Virus record (IMG/VR): IMGVR_UViG_3300035698_014070
Span: 1 to 64,000 of that record
From: a virus
Direction: 5' to 3' (one strand)
Length of the DNA: 64,000 bases
The notes beneath the pieces were generated by a model. It worked only from the letters and a program-made list of their open reading frames with translations, ran no database searches and had not been told where the DNA came from. The translations under genes and the position numbers were made by a program. The stretch's first letter is position 1, and each line of letters begins with the position of its first letter. This document shows positions 34,861 to 42,703 of this stretch, in pieces.

Positions 34861-36075
34861 ATGAGTAGTGAACTTTTAAAAAGAATTGTAGAGAATAGAG
34901 ATACCATTTTTGGAGAAATTAATAATACGTTATCTCCAAGGCAAATTAGAGAACATATTCGTAGTATGTATAAAAAGGTTGCAGAAGATGTTGGTTTAAC
35001 TTCAGAAGAAGTAAAGTACTTTGTTCATTATATGTCCAAGAACTTTGCTAATGATTTTACAAAAATATCTGAAGATAAGATATATCATTATGCATCGTTA
35101 TTGCTTGAAGGTAAACTTCCTAATCATGCTGAACCTACTGATAAAAAGGTTCAAGCTATGATAGAAAAAGATGATGATGAAGAGGAAGAAGAAGAAGAAG
35201 AGGTTATTGATGATGAAGTAGAAGATGATGAAAGTGATGAAGAGCTTCCACCTGAAGGTGCTAGTTTACGTGATATAGATAGTGAAGGCGGTGGTGGCGA
35301 TGCTCCTGATATGAGTGATGCAGAACCAAGTGGTGCTGAAGAAGAAGTCGAAATAGATAAAGAGTACTTTGGTAGTACTGGTGATGATGGCTTTTATTAC
35401 ATGGTTGGCTCTGAAGAAGAAGGTGCTGATGATATTAAAATACTGAACCAAGAAGGTGATGAAGTTTATTCTGCAATTGCTAAAGAAATGGATATACAAG
35501 ATATTACTGCAGTGATTGTAGATGCAATTACAGATCTTGAAATGGATGCAGTATCATATGATATTATTGTGAAGTATATTTTCCCGAAACTTCAGGATGA
35601 TGATGAAGAAAAAGAAGATGAAGAAGAAGTTCCTACTGATGAGGAAATGCCTACTGACGAAGAGATGCCTGAAGAAGATGAAGAAATTCCTATGGAATCA
35701 GTGAATAAGGCGAATGAAACTAAAAAAGCTGATAAAGCTAAGAAAGATAAAGCTGATAAAATTAAGAAAGATAAGAAAGACAAAGCTGATAAAGTCAAAA
35801 AAGATAAAAAAGATAAGGCTGAAAAAGCTAAAGCTAAGAAAGCTAAAAAAGATGAGAGTGTAATAGAACACGAAGTTAATGGTGAAAAACATACTGGATG
35901 TATTTTAGAAAATACTTCTGATTTTACTCGTGTTAAAGTAGATAACAAAGAATATAAATTAAACGTACCTTTTGCTGAAGTATATAAAGACGAACACGGT
36001 AACATTACTAACGAGTGCATGAAAGAATTGATTGAAGATTTTGTAGCTCTTAGTGTTACATCTGAAAGTAAGTAA
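34861..36075 (+). CDS. Prohead scaffold/core-like protein with internal SLRDI
   Basis: This 404-residue protein has a helical N-terminus, the LPNHAEPTDKKVQAM motif (86-100) shared with the protein at 23435, an acidic run, then GASLRDIDSEGGG with SLRDI at 135-139, another folded part, acidic repeats, a highly basic Lys/Ala/Asp segment of about 50 residues (AKKDKADKIKKDKKDKAD type) and a small C-terminal domain. Its alternating charge and position just before protease and capsid genes fit a prohead core protein. The internal SLRDI suggests a former fusion or a shared binding peptide. Confidence 0.6.
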   Translation: MSSELLKRIVENRDTIFGEINNTLSPRQIREHIRSMYKKVAEDVGLTSEEVKYFVHYMSKNFANDFTKISEDKIYHYASLLLEGKLPNHAEPTDKKVQAMIEKDDDEEEEEEEEVIDDEVEDDESDEELPPEGASLRDIDSEGGGGDAPDMSDAEPSGAEEEVEIDKEYFGSTGDDGFYYMVGSEEEGADDIKILNQEGDEVYSAIAKEMDIQDITAVIVDAITDLEMDAVSYDIIVKYIFPKLQDDDEEKEDEEEVPTDEEMPTDEEMPEEDEEIPMESVNKANETKKADKAKKDKADKIKKDKKDKADKVKKDKKDKAEKAKAKKAKKDESVIEHEVNGEKHTGCILENTSDFTRVKVDNKEYKLNVPFAEVYKDEHGNITNECMKELIEDFVALSVTSESK

Positions 36076-36092
36076 TAATAGGAGATATAAAG

Positions 36093-37694
36093 ATGACTCA
36101 GTTACGCGAAGACATTATAGAAAATTATCAGTTACTTGAAACTGATACAACTAAGCTGCCTGATGGTGTGTTATGTCGAGTGCAATATCCAATATGCAAT
36201 ATTGGTATATTGAATCGCAATAACCGGGTGTATGAGAAGGAATTGTGGGATGGTGTGTTAGCTAATAAAGAAGTAGCGCAAAAGCTAGAGAAGCGTTCTC
36301 TTTATGGTCAGGCTGAACATCCCAAAGAAACACAGAGTAATCTTGAAAAGACTTCTCATGTCATACATAGTATGAATGTAAACGAAGATGGATCTAAAAT
36401 TTCTCAGACTATGGATGTTTTGGATACACCATATGGACGGATTATAGACACACTCTTACGTGCAGGTTGTGGTGTTGGCGTATCTACACGAGCAGAAGGT
36501 GAATTAGAAGAATGCACTGATGAAAGTAATGGAAGTAAATATTTTCGCGTAAAACCTGAGTCATATGATTATGTTACAACCGATTTTACGGCTGATCCTA
36601 GTACTATTGATCCATATCCTGAGTCTGTGCAGCGCGATGTTGTTAGAGAAATAGCAAAAGACTTACATGATAATAGTATAGATAGAGCTTTTGCAATGCC
36701 TTTACTTGAATCAATGCAAGTAGATGAAGCAAAAGAATTGTTGAAAGAAAATAAAGAAAAACCTTTGTTTGAAGACTTTGACAGTGCTTTTGATTGGTTT
36801 AAAGATTATTTTAATACCATGGAAGAAGGAAAAGATAAAGATAAAATTCGTGAAATAATTACTGAAAGCAACTTTGATCCTAATGAAATAATTCCAGCAC
36901 AAGCATCAACATCTATTGAAGATACAGAAAAAGAAATAGAAGAAGTAGAAGATGAAGTTGAGAAAGATATTAAAGATGGTGAAACTCAGAAAGATACGAC
37001 TGAAGAAACTGTTGATGATGCTGAAGAATCTATAAATCCATTACTAGCTGTGAAAGATGCACTTATTAAAGAAGCATCTACTCGTGCTGAATTAGAAAAA
37101 GCAATAGAGATTATTGAAGAACATCAGTGCGATGAAAATAATGTAGCTATTGCAGTTTGTAAGATTAAAAATCTACAACAGAAATTAAAAGAACATAGTA
37201 AATCATATGATGCAAGAACGAAAGCATTACAAACTGCGCTAACTTGTAATGATAAGAAAACAGTTAAAAAAGTAAACGCTTTAAAGATTTCTTTAAAAGA
37301 ATATTTTAATAAATATAAAACACTTGATGAAGTTACAAAAAAGAAATTAGATAAATTAGAACAATGTAATAAAAAAATTGTAACAGAACATAAAGATCGT
37401 GTTATAATGATACAAGAAGAATGTGATAAGAAGATTGTTTCTAGTTACATCACTATGAAATTAGAGCAATCTGGTTTAAAACTGGCAGATAAATCTCGAG
37501 CACTTCTTGAAGATTGTAAAACTGTTGGTGAAGCGGAAACTATGTTGTCTGACTTACGATATACTATGCGTGAAAATGCCCTTCATCATCATTCAGGTGT
37601 ATCTGAAGAAGCGATTATTATTGAATCGACAACTAGTAAATTAGAAGATGAAATCGTAAAGAATGTTAGGTCTTCTTTGGCCGGCATGTCTTGA
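36093..37694 (+). CDS. Prohead protease fused to scaffold-like C-terminus (T4 gp21-like)
   Basis: This 533-residue protein follows AGGAGATATA. Its first ~190 residues match phage prohead proteases of the herpes assemblin-like fold: GILNRNNRVYEKELW near 37-51, SLYGQAEHPK near 68-77 (catalytic His) and GVGVSTRAEGELEE near 127-140 (catalytic Ser). The remainder is long coiled coil and acidic (EDTEKEIEEVEDEVEKDI), as in protease-scaffold fusions. It would cleave the core and capsid N-termini on maturation and be removed itself. The N-terminal MTQLREDIIENYQLLE could be its own targeting helix. Confidence 0.82.
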   Translation: MTQLREDIIENYQLLETDTTKLPDGVLCRVQYPICNIGILNRNNRVYEKELWDGVLANKEVAQKLEKRSLYGQAEHPKETQSNLEKTSHVIHSMNVNEDGSKISQTMDVLDTPYGRIIDTLLRAGCGVGVSTRAEGELEECTDESNGSKYFRVKPESYDYVTTDFTADPSTIDPYPESVQRDVVREIAKDLHDNSIDRAFAMPLLESMQVDEAKELLKENKEKPLFEDFDSAFDWFKDYFNTMEEGKDKDKIREIITESNFDPNEIIPAQASTSIEDTEKEIEEVEDEVEKDIKDGETQKDTTEETVDDAEESINPLLAVKDALIKEASTRAELEKAIEIIEEHQCDENNVAIAVCKIKNLQQKLKEHSKSYDARTKALQTALTCNDKKTVKKVNALKISLKEYFNKYKTLDEVTKKKLDKLEQCNKKIVTEHKDRVIMIQEECDKKIVSSYITMKLEQSGLKLADKSRALLEDCKTVGEAETMLSDLRYTMRENALHHHSGVSEEAIIIESTTSKLEDEIVKNVRSSLAGMS

Positions 37695-37712
37695 TATTAA
37701 GAGGTGATTATT

Positions 37713-38638
37713 ATGGGTATGGACTTACGCGCTGCTATGAAAGGGCGTCTTGAAGAAGAAACGATGAAGCGTAATCGCTTAATTGAACGATGGAGTTCAA
37801 TGATTACGGCTGTTGATAAATATTTACAAGAGGATCAAAACAGATCTTTAACTTTTTATGACAAACAGAATATTGCACAGTGCTTAGAAAACGCTTTGCT
37901 TGAGAATGGTCTTAAAGCTGGTAATAGAATGTTTGAAGCAACTAATATGGACAATGTTGAATTCATGGCAATTCAACTTCCTGTTATTGCTGCATTGCTG
38001 CCTTCTTTATGTCTTAATAAAGTCTCGACGGTACAGGCTTTGGATAGACGTCAAGGAGCTGTATTTTTCTTAGATTTGCAATATGGTACTGCTAAGGGAA
38101 ATATTGCTGTTGGTGATACGATGATATCTGCAACTACTGGTCATAACGCCACTGCTGCAAATCTTCGTTATGCTGTAACTACAGCTGACAGTGAAAGTCT
38201 TTCTGGTGCTGCTTTAACTTCTAGTGTATTGGCTGGTACGTTAACTTATCAACCAATGTTGGGTACAGTTAGTATTGTAGTTACCGATGGCTCTACGTAT
38301 ACAGATAATGTTAATCCTGGTCAAATTGAGGATTCTAGCGGAAATGTTCTTGGCTGGGTAAAAGTTTCTGGAGCATATGAAATTGATTTTACTGGTGAGT
38401 CTGTGATTCCTGATTCTGGTGGTGAAGTTGCCGCTACGTATTGTTATCAGTATGATCAAGCTGGTGGAGATGATACTCCCACAGTTAATGAAGTCAATAT
38501 TGATCTTCGCAGTGAAATGATTACCGCACAAGATTTCCCGCTGAAAGCTATTTATTCTATGGGCGCATCAATAGATTTACAAAAAGCCCATGGTCTGGTT
38601 TTAGAGGACGAGCTTGTTAAGTTCCTTGGTGGCGAGAT
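37713..38638 (+). CDS. Major capsid protein, exon 1 (T4 gp23-like)
   Basis: The start is ATG 37713 (GAGG at 37701-37704). The exon encodes 308 full codons plus AT. Segments VSTVQALDRRQGAVFFLDLQYGTAKGN and IYSMGASIDLQKAHGL...ELVKFLGGEI match the T4 gp23 capsid fold (spine helix and adjacent strands). Unspliced, the frame runs on for 12 codons to TAG 38675. P1 pairing (exon bases 38632-38639 with 38646-38653) and capsid continuity place the 5' splice site after U38638. Joined to exon 2 the product is 493 residues, close to T4 gp23. Confidence 0.85.
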
Positions 38639-39746
38639 TGATTTTGGTCTCGCGTCGTTAGCAATAGCGGCATAGTTAAAACTACTCAATTGCTGGGACA
38701 CCCTAACAAGTAGTGTTGAGGGCAATCAGCAGCTGCTAGTATGAAAAGTAAAATGATTAGTGAAAATATAAAATATTGTGAATGTGGTTGTGGAACGCCG
38801 ATTAAGCCAGCAAATAGATTTGTTAGTGGTCATAATCGACGTGGAACTAAAAATACTCCTGAGCATAATTTAGCGATAAGTCAGTATAATAAACTCCATA
38901 ATCCAGCTACAAATAAAGAAACAGCAGTAAAGATTTCAAAAGCATTGACTGGAAAAAAACAATCATTAGAAACTAGATTAAAAAGATCTAAGTCTTTAAC
39001 AAATAATCCTAAAGTTATTGCTTCTAGAATAGGTAATCAAAATAGAAAAGGAACAACTACAAGTAGCAAAGCTCGTAAGAATATGAGTAATAGTGCTAAA
39101 AATAAAGCTTTTTCTGATTCACACAAAGAAGCAATAAGTAATGGATTGATTAAGTATTTTTCAGTTATAGAGAATAGAATAAAAAGAGTAAAAGAAATTA
39201 GTAATAGAATTCAACTTAAAGGTTATCAGTATAAAAATGGATACTTAAAAATGTCTAATTTTAACCGCAAGTTGTTTTACCGTTCTTCTTATGAAAAGCT
39301 AGCTCTTATTATTCTTGATACTAAGTATAATGAAATAAAAGATATTTTCACAGAATGTATTCATATTCCATATAAAAACGCAGATGGTTCAACGCGTGTT
39401 TACACTCCTGATATTTTTGTTAAAATGAATAAAGGGAAAGATATACTTATTGAAGTAAAACCAAATTGCTTTGTTAATAATTCTGATGTTGTTAGAAAAA
39501 CAGAAGCAGGAATTTTTTGGGCAAAGCAAAACAACGTTACGTTTTGTATATGGACTGAAGATATTCTTCATAATAGTAGTTCAACGACTACGTGTTTACA
39601 AGAGATTGTAAATGCTACGGTAGTCTACCCACGTGGTAGAAGGTATAGTCTGAACTCAATGGAAACATTGAGAAGGGAGCAGAAATGACTCTCTCGCTTA
39701 TTAATATTTTAGCGACTTTGTTAATAAGTTTACAAGTAACAGATTG
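38639..39746 (+). mobile_element. Group I intron in the major capsid gene
   Basis: The 1108-nt intron shows P1 (38632-38639 with 38646-38653), P near 38686-38702, Q GGCAATCAGCAGCT at 38721-38734, R GTTCAACGACTACG at 39579-39592 and S AAGGTATAGTCTGA near 39640-39653, with P7 as GACTA/TAGTC. P8 is TCTACC/GGTAGA near 39624-39640. P9 is CTCAATG-GAAA-CATTGAG at 39655-39672. A further stem is CTTATTAA/TTAATAAG (39697-39704 with 39721-39728). The final base is G39746. P10 pairs exon-2 CAAG with TTTG at 38643-38646. The ORF lies between Q and R, i.e. in P6, as in T4 td. Confidence 0.88.
38741..39688 (+). CDS. Intron-encoded homing endonuclease (NUMOD-like, PD-(D/E)XK-like C-terminus)
   Basis: This 315-residue protein begins with a Cys/His module CECGCGTPIKPANRFVSGHN found in intron-associated endonucleases, followed by repeated NUMOD3-like DNA-binding motifs (AISQYNKLHNPATN; KISKALTGKKQSLE; NMSNSAKNKAFSDSHKEAIS). 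The C-terminal part has YRSSYEKLALIILD, then YTPDIFVKMNKGKDILIEVKP, an E...PD...EVK arrangement of PD-(D/E)XK nucleases. It would cut intronless capsid alleles and spread the intron. The coding frame runs through R, S and P9 to 39688, so the last ~37 residues are encoded by the ribozyme core. Confidence 0.8.
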   Translation: MKSKMISENIKYCECGCGTPIKPANRFVSGHNRRGTKNTPEHNLAISQYNKLHNPATNKETAVKISKALTGKKQSLETRLKRSKSLTNNPKVIASRIGNQNRKGTTTSSKARKNMSNSAKNKAFSDSHKEAISNGLIKYFSVIENRIKRVKEISNRIQLKGYQYKNGYLKMSNFNRKLFYRSSYEKLALIILDTKYNEIKDIFTECIHIPYKNADGSTRVYTPDIFVKMNKGKDILIEVKPNCFVNNSDVVRKTEAGIFWAKQNNVTFCIWTEDILHNSSSTTTCLQEIVNATVVYPRGRRYSLNSMETLRREQK

Positions 39747-40302
39747 CAAGTTTGAAATTGATCGCTATGGGCTTACTGCTATTGCAGCTGCTGCGACTGG
39801 TTCGAGTGCTGCGACAGCGATTGGTACTTGGACTGGTACTCCTACTACTGGTGAGTCTTGGGTATTCAAGAAATACGAGTGGTTGGATAAATTGGAAGTA
39901 GGTAATAACAATATTATCAGCAAAACAAAGAGAGCTAATGCTAACTTTATTATCTGCGGTAATAATGTTGCTCGTCTGATTCGTCAGATGGAAGGGCATT
40001 TTGTTCCTGCTTCTGGTCTTGATAAGAATATTCCTACTGGTCCATTTGAGTTAGGTACATTGAATGGTCGTATGGTTATACAAGATCCGTTTATGACGAC
40101 AGATCGTTATATCATGGGATTCCGCGGTGATAACTATCTGTTTGCTGGCGCTATATACGCTCCGTATATTCCGCTGTTTGCAACGCCTACAGTTATTCTT
40201 GGAAATCTGCAAGCACAAAAGGGCTTTATGAGTTCTGCTGGTTTCAAGGTAATTAATGCGGGTATGTATACGTATGGTGATATCGATTTGTCCGGTATTT
40301 AA
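39747..40302 (+). CDS. Major capsid protein, exon 2
   Basis: Exon 2 starts at C39747, completing the split codon AT-C (Ile), and reads KFEIDRYGLTAIAAAATG onward to TAA 40302. The junction then reads GGEIKFEIDRYG, which matches the spacing of the EVMLEINR segment of T4 gp23. Later parts (ANANFIICGNNVARLI, GTLNGRMVIQDPF, YIMGFRGDNYLFAGAIYAPYIPLF, GFMSSAGFKVINAGMYTYGDI) are the C-terminal half of the gp23 fold. The open frame upstream from ATG 39685 is intron sequence and should not be read as a protein start. Confidence 0.85.
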
Positions 40303-40311
40303 AAATTAATA

Positions 40312-40353
40312 GTTGTGGAGTAGTTTACTAAATATATGTAGCTACTCCACAAC
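40312..40353 (+). terminator. 12-bp hairpin after the capsid gene
   Basis: GTTGTGGAGTAG (40312-40323) pairs perfectly with CTACTCCACAAC (40342-40353) around an 18-base AT-rich loop. No U-tract follows. It lies just after the major capsid stop and may stabilise or process the abundant capsid mRNA, or attenuate read-through. Confidence 0.6.
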
Positions 40354-40376
40354 ATACTATTACGAAAGGTAGAGCA

Positions 40377-40832
40377 ATGATCGAACGTATTGTTAAAGCA
40401 AGAAAGAATGTGTCGTTAAAAACACGTATAGATATATACGAATTAGAAAAAGATGAAATTGCAATAATAGGATTTAACAATTTAAAAGAATATAAAACAA
40501 TAATGAGTTTACATCATGTCATTGGTCCAGCAACTAATGAGGAACTAAGTATATGGAAAAAACAATTTTTACCAATTATACCAAGTAATATAGATAACTT
40601 TGATCAAACAATTGTTAAAGAAGTTACAAATATAAAACCAGTAAAACCTATAGTTCCAGTAAAGGTTGAAGAAGTAAAACCTATAGTTCCAGTAAAGATT
40701 GAAAAGGTAGAGGCTGAAGAGCCAATTCATGTAAGTGGTATTTCTGTATGTCCTGTTTGTGGAAGAAGGAAAGCAAAAAGCAGAACGTATTGTAAAAAGT
40801 GCTCTGAAAAATTAGAAGATAGCAAAGAGTAA
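40377..40832 (+). CDS. Hypothetical protein with Pro/Val repeat linker and C-terminal zinc ribbon
   Basis: This 151-residue protein starts after GAAAGGTAGAGCA. It has an N-terminal alpha/beta domain, a linker with VKPIVPVKVEEVKPIVPVKI-type repeats (two or three copies), and a C-terminal CPVCGRRKAKSRTYCKKC zinc ribbon. It lies between capsid and neck genes, so a minor head protein is possible. No family is recognised. Confidence 0.5.
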   Translation: MIERIVKARKNVSLKTRIDIYELEKDEIAIIGFNNLKEYKTIMSLHHVIGPATNEELSIWKKQFLPIIPSNIDNFDQTIVKEVTNIKPVKPIVPVKVEEVKPIVPVKIEKVEAEEPIHVSGISVCPVCGRRKAKSRTYCKKCSEKLEDSKE

Positions 40833-40835
40833 ATT

Positions 40836-41948
40836 ATGTCTATTACTGTAAATAGTGATTCATCATCATTTGTTGATAAAGATTTAAGTGATTCAATACA
40901 GTTAATTTCTTTTGTTGCTGATAAAGAATATATTGTATCTATTCGTGCAGATTTAGGTAGTACAAGTGAATCTACTTCTGGTCCACTAAACACAAACAGT
41001 GGTGATACAACTTATATAATCAAAGCAAAAATAACACACACTGATTTATCTGTGTCAGAAACATTTGTAAAGACTGTTACAAAAGAATCTGAATTAACTC
41101 AGATTTCATACAACTTTGATAGAACTATATATTTACAAGAGAATGAAACGTTAACAGTGTGGGCTGAGTCAAGCGATGCGACAGATACATCTATTAGTGG
41201 TGATATATATATTGCAGCAGTAAGAGCCGCAGGTGGTGGCGCTCTTTTATCAATGGAACGCGCCGATGTTTTAGGTTGGTTAGAAATAGAATTTGCTCCA
41301 TTAACACTAGCTACTCCTGATGATACTATTTATCAGATTGTAGAAAACGCTATTAGATATTGGAATACACATTCTGCTTATAAAATTAGTCGTGTATATG
41401 ATTATGATATTACTAACAGCAGATACAGAATGCAGCTAGATACAGATTTTAAAAATGTGTTTGAAGTATATCCAACAACGTCTACTACATGGATATGGAA
41501 TAATCATCCTATGTGGACATTACTAGGATTAACTATTCTTGATAATGTAACATCTGATTTGATTATAATGTCAGAAGCATTTAAAAATTATAAGAAATAT
41601 GTTGGATCAAATTTTGCATGGAAATGGGAACGTTCTACAGATTCATCAACTGGCGGTTATTTATATGTAGATAATGTACCATCAGGTGTTAGTTCTTTGT
41701 TTGTTGTAGGCAGCAAACGAATTCGCAGTACTGATAGTATTCAAGATGATTATATTCTTGATTGGATACTGAATTATTCAAAAGCTTTGTTGAAACAAAT
41801 TGAAGGAAACACTTTACGTAAAGGCGATCTTATTGGATTGCACAATGATGGTGGTGATATGATAAGTGAAGGAAAAACTGAACAAGAAGAAATGAAAGAA
41901 TCACTAGCAAGAGAGGGACGCTGGGCGGCGCTAGCTGCGCGTTTTTGA
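40836..41948 (+). CDS. Neck/head-completion protein (gp13-like candidate)
   Basis: This 370-residue protein has a beta-sandwich N-terminus (residues 1-135) and a helical/strand domain from about 150 on. Its ending YILDWILNYSKALLKQIEGN, then LRKGDLIGLHNDGGDMISEGKTEQEEMKESL resembles the C-terminal helix region of T4 gp13-type head-completion proteins, which bind the portal after packaging. Position after the capsid gene agrees. The N-terminal sandwich is an addition relative to T4. Confidence 0.55.
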   Translation: MSITVNSDSSSFVDKDLSDSIQLISFVADKEYIVSIRADLGSTSESTSGPLNTNSGDTTYIIKAKITHTDLSVSETFVKTVTKESELTQISYNFDRTIYLQENETLTVWAESSDATDTSISGDIYIAAVRAAGGGALLSMERADVLGWLEIEFAPLTLATPDDTIYQIVENAIRYWNTHSAYKISRVYDYDITNSRYRMQLDTDFKNVFEVYPTTSTTWIWNNHPMWTLLGLTILDNVTSDLIIMSEAFKNYKKYVGSNFAWKWERSTDSSTGGYLYVDNVPSGVSSLFVVGSKRIRSTDSIQDDYILDWILNYSKALLKQIEGNTLRKGDLIGLHNDGGDMISEGKTEQEEMKESLAREGRWAALAARF

Positions 41949-41960
41949 GAAAGCAGTAAA

Positions 41961-42048
41961 ATGTCTATAGGTACATACAAAAGAACAGTTGAACATAAGA
42001 AAAGAATTTGATATATTAAGAGATAAAAGTTCTTTAAGAGATATTTAA
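41961..42048 (+). pseudogene. Mini SLRDI peptide gene, frameshifted
   Basis: From ATG 41961 the frame stops after 16 codons (TGA 42009-42011). Dropping one A from the A4 run at 41979-41982 opens MSIGTYKEQLNIRKEF, then DILRDKSSLRDI, ending at TAA 42046-42048 directly before the next ATG. The corrected product would be 28 residues, a nearly bare SLRDI tag. Either decayed, slippage-dependent, or a one-base sequencing surplus. Confidence 0.4.
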
Positions 42049-42683
42049 TGATACAATTTATTAATATTATTATTGAAGCTACTCATGGTGAGATACAGCA
42101 AAAGCAGCGTACTATAACAAAGTTGTTTCCACAGTTTCCTGATAGGTTACAAAAAGTAGCAGATAATGGTGGTGTTAAATTAGAAGAAATGGAGCCAGAT
42201 AAGTGGCACTTTTATGTAGCAAGTGGTACAGAAAAAGGAACAGAGTATCATAATTATGTGAAGTTTGTAAACCTGAAACCATTGCTTCGTAAATATATTG
42301 CGAGTGACGCTGTATGGAATAAAGCAGGTAGTGCAGTTGATTATCAAAAGTTAGCACGTTTGTTATTAGATAATATGGATTTAAGATTATTATGCACGTG
42401 TCCCGCGTTTCAATATTGGGGATCTGCTTATACATTAAGTCGTTCTAAATATGATGCAAAGTATGGTAGAAGAGAGCGTAGACCTCCAAATATACGAAAT
42501 CCTAAAGAACATGGTTCTATGTGTAAACATATGCACCAAGTTATGCGCGTGTTACCATTTTATAATAGTACATTCGCAAAATATTTAAAAGAGTATCATA
42601 AAACTTATATTGAACAACTTACTAAGAAAGCTTTAAAGCTAAAAGAAAAGCCAGAAGAAGATAAAGAGAAAAAAGAAAAGTAA
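42048..42683 (+). CDS. SWIM-like zinc-finger protein with out-of-frame SLRDI end
   Basis: This 211-residue protein begins MIQFINIIIEATHGE, a CTS-like helix. Residues about 110-165 hold CTCPAF...CKHMHQV, the CxCx(n)CxH pattern of SWIM zinc fingers. The frame ends EEDKEKKEK at TAA. Removing one A from the A6 run at 42669-42674 continues it as KKKSKSLRDI to TAA 42702, two bases before the next start. This suggests the protein belongs to the SLRDI group. Function unknown; SWIM modules bind DNA or protein. Confidence 0.55.
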   Translation: MIQFINIIIEATHGEIQQKQRTITKLFPQFPDRLQKVADNGGVKLEEMEPDKWHFYVASGTEKGTEYHNYVKFVNLKPLLRKYIASDAVWNKAGSAVDYQKLARLLLDNMDLRLLCTCPAFQYWGSAYTLSRSKYDAKYGRRERRPPNIRNPKEHGSMCKHMHQVMRVLPFYNSTFAKYLKEYHKTYIEQLTKKALKLKEKPEEDKEKKEK

Positions 42684-42703
42684 ATCTTTAAGAGATATTT
42701 AAT

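Noticed and set aside
38640-38675. The 12-codon tail DFGLASLAIAA of the first capsid ORF
   Set aside because: It is the P1 loop and IGS region of the intron read through to a chance TAG.
39685-39746. Reading the second capsid ORF from ATG 39685 as a protein start
   Set aside because: The first 62 bases form intron elements (an 8-bp stem and the terminal G), and splicing gives the expected capsid sequence; the residues TLSLINILATLL and following have no match to the capsid fold.
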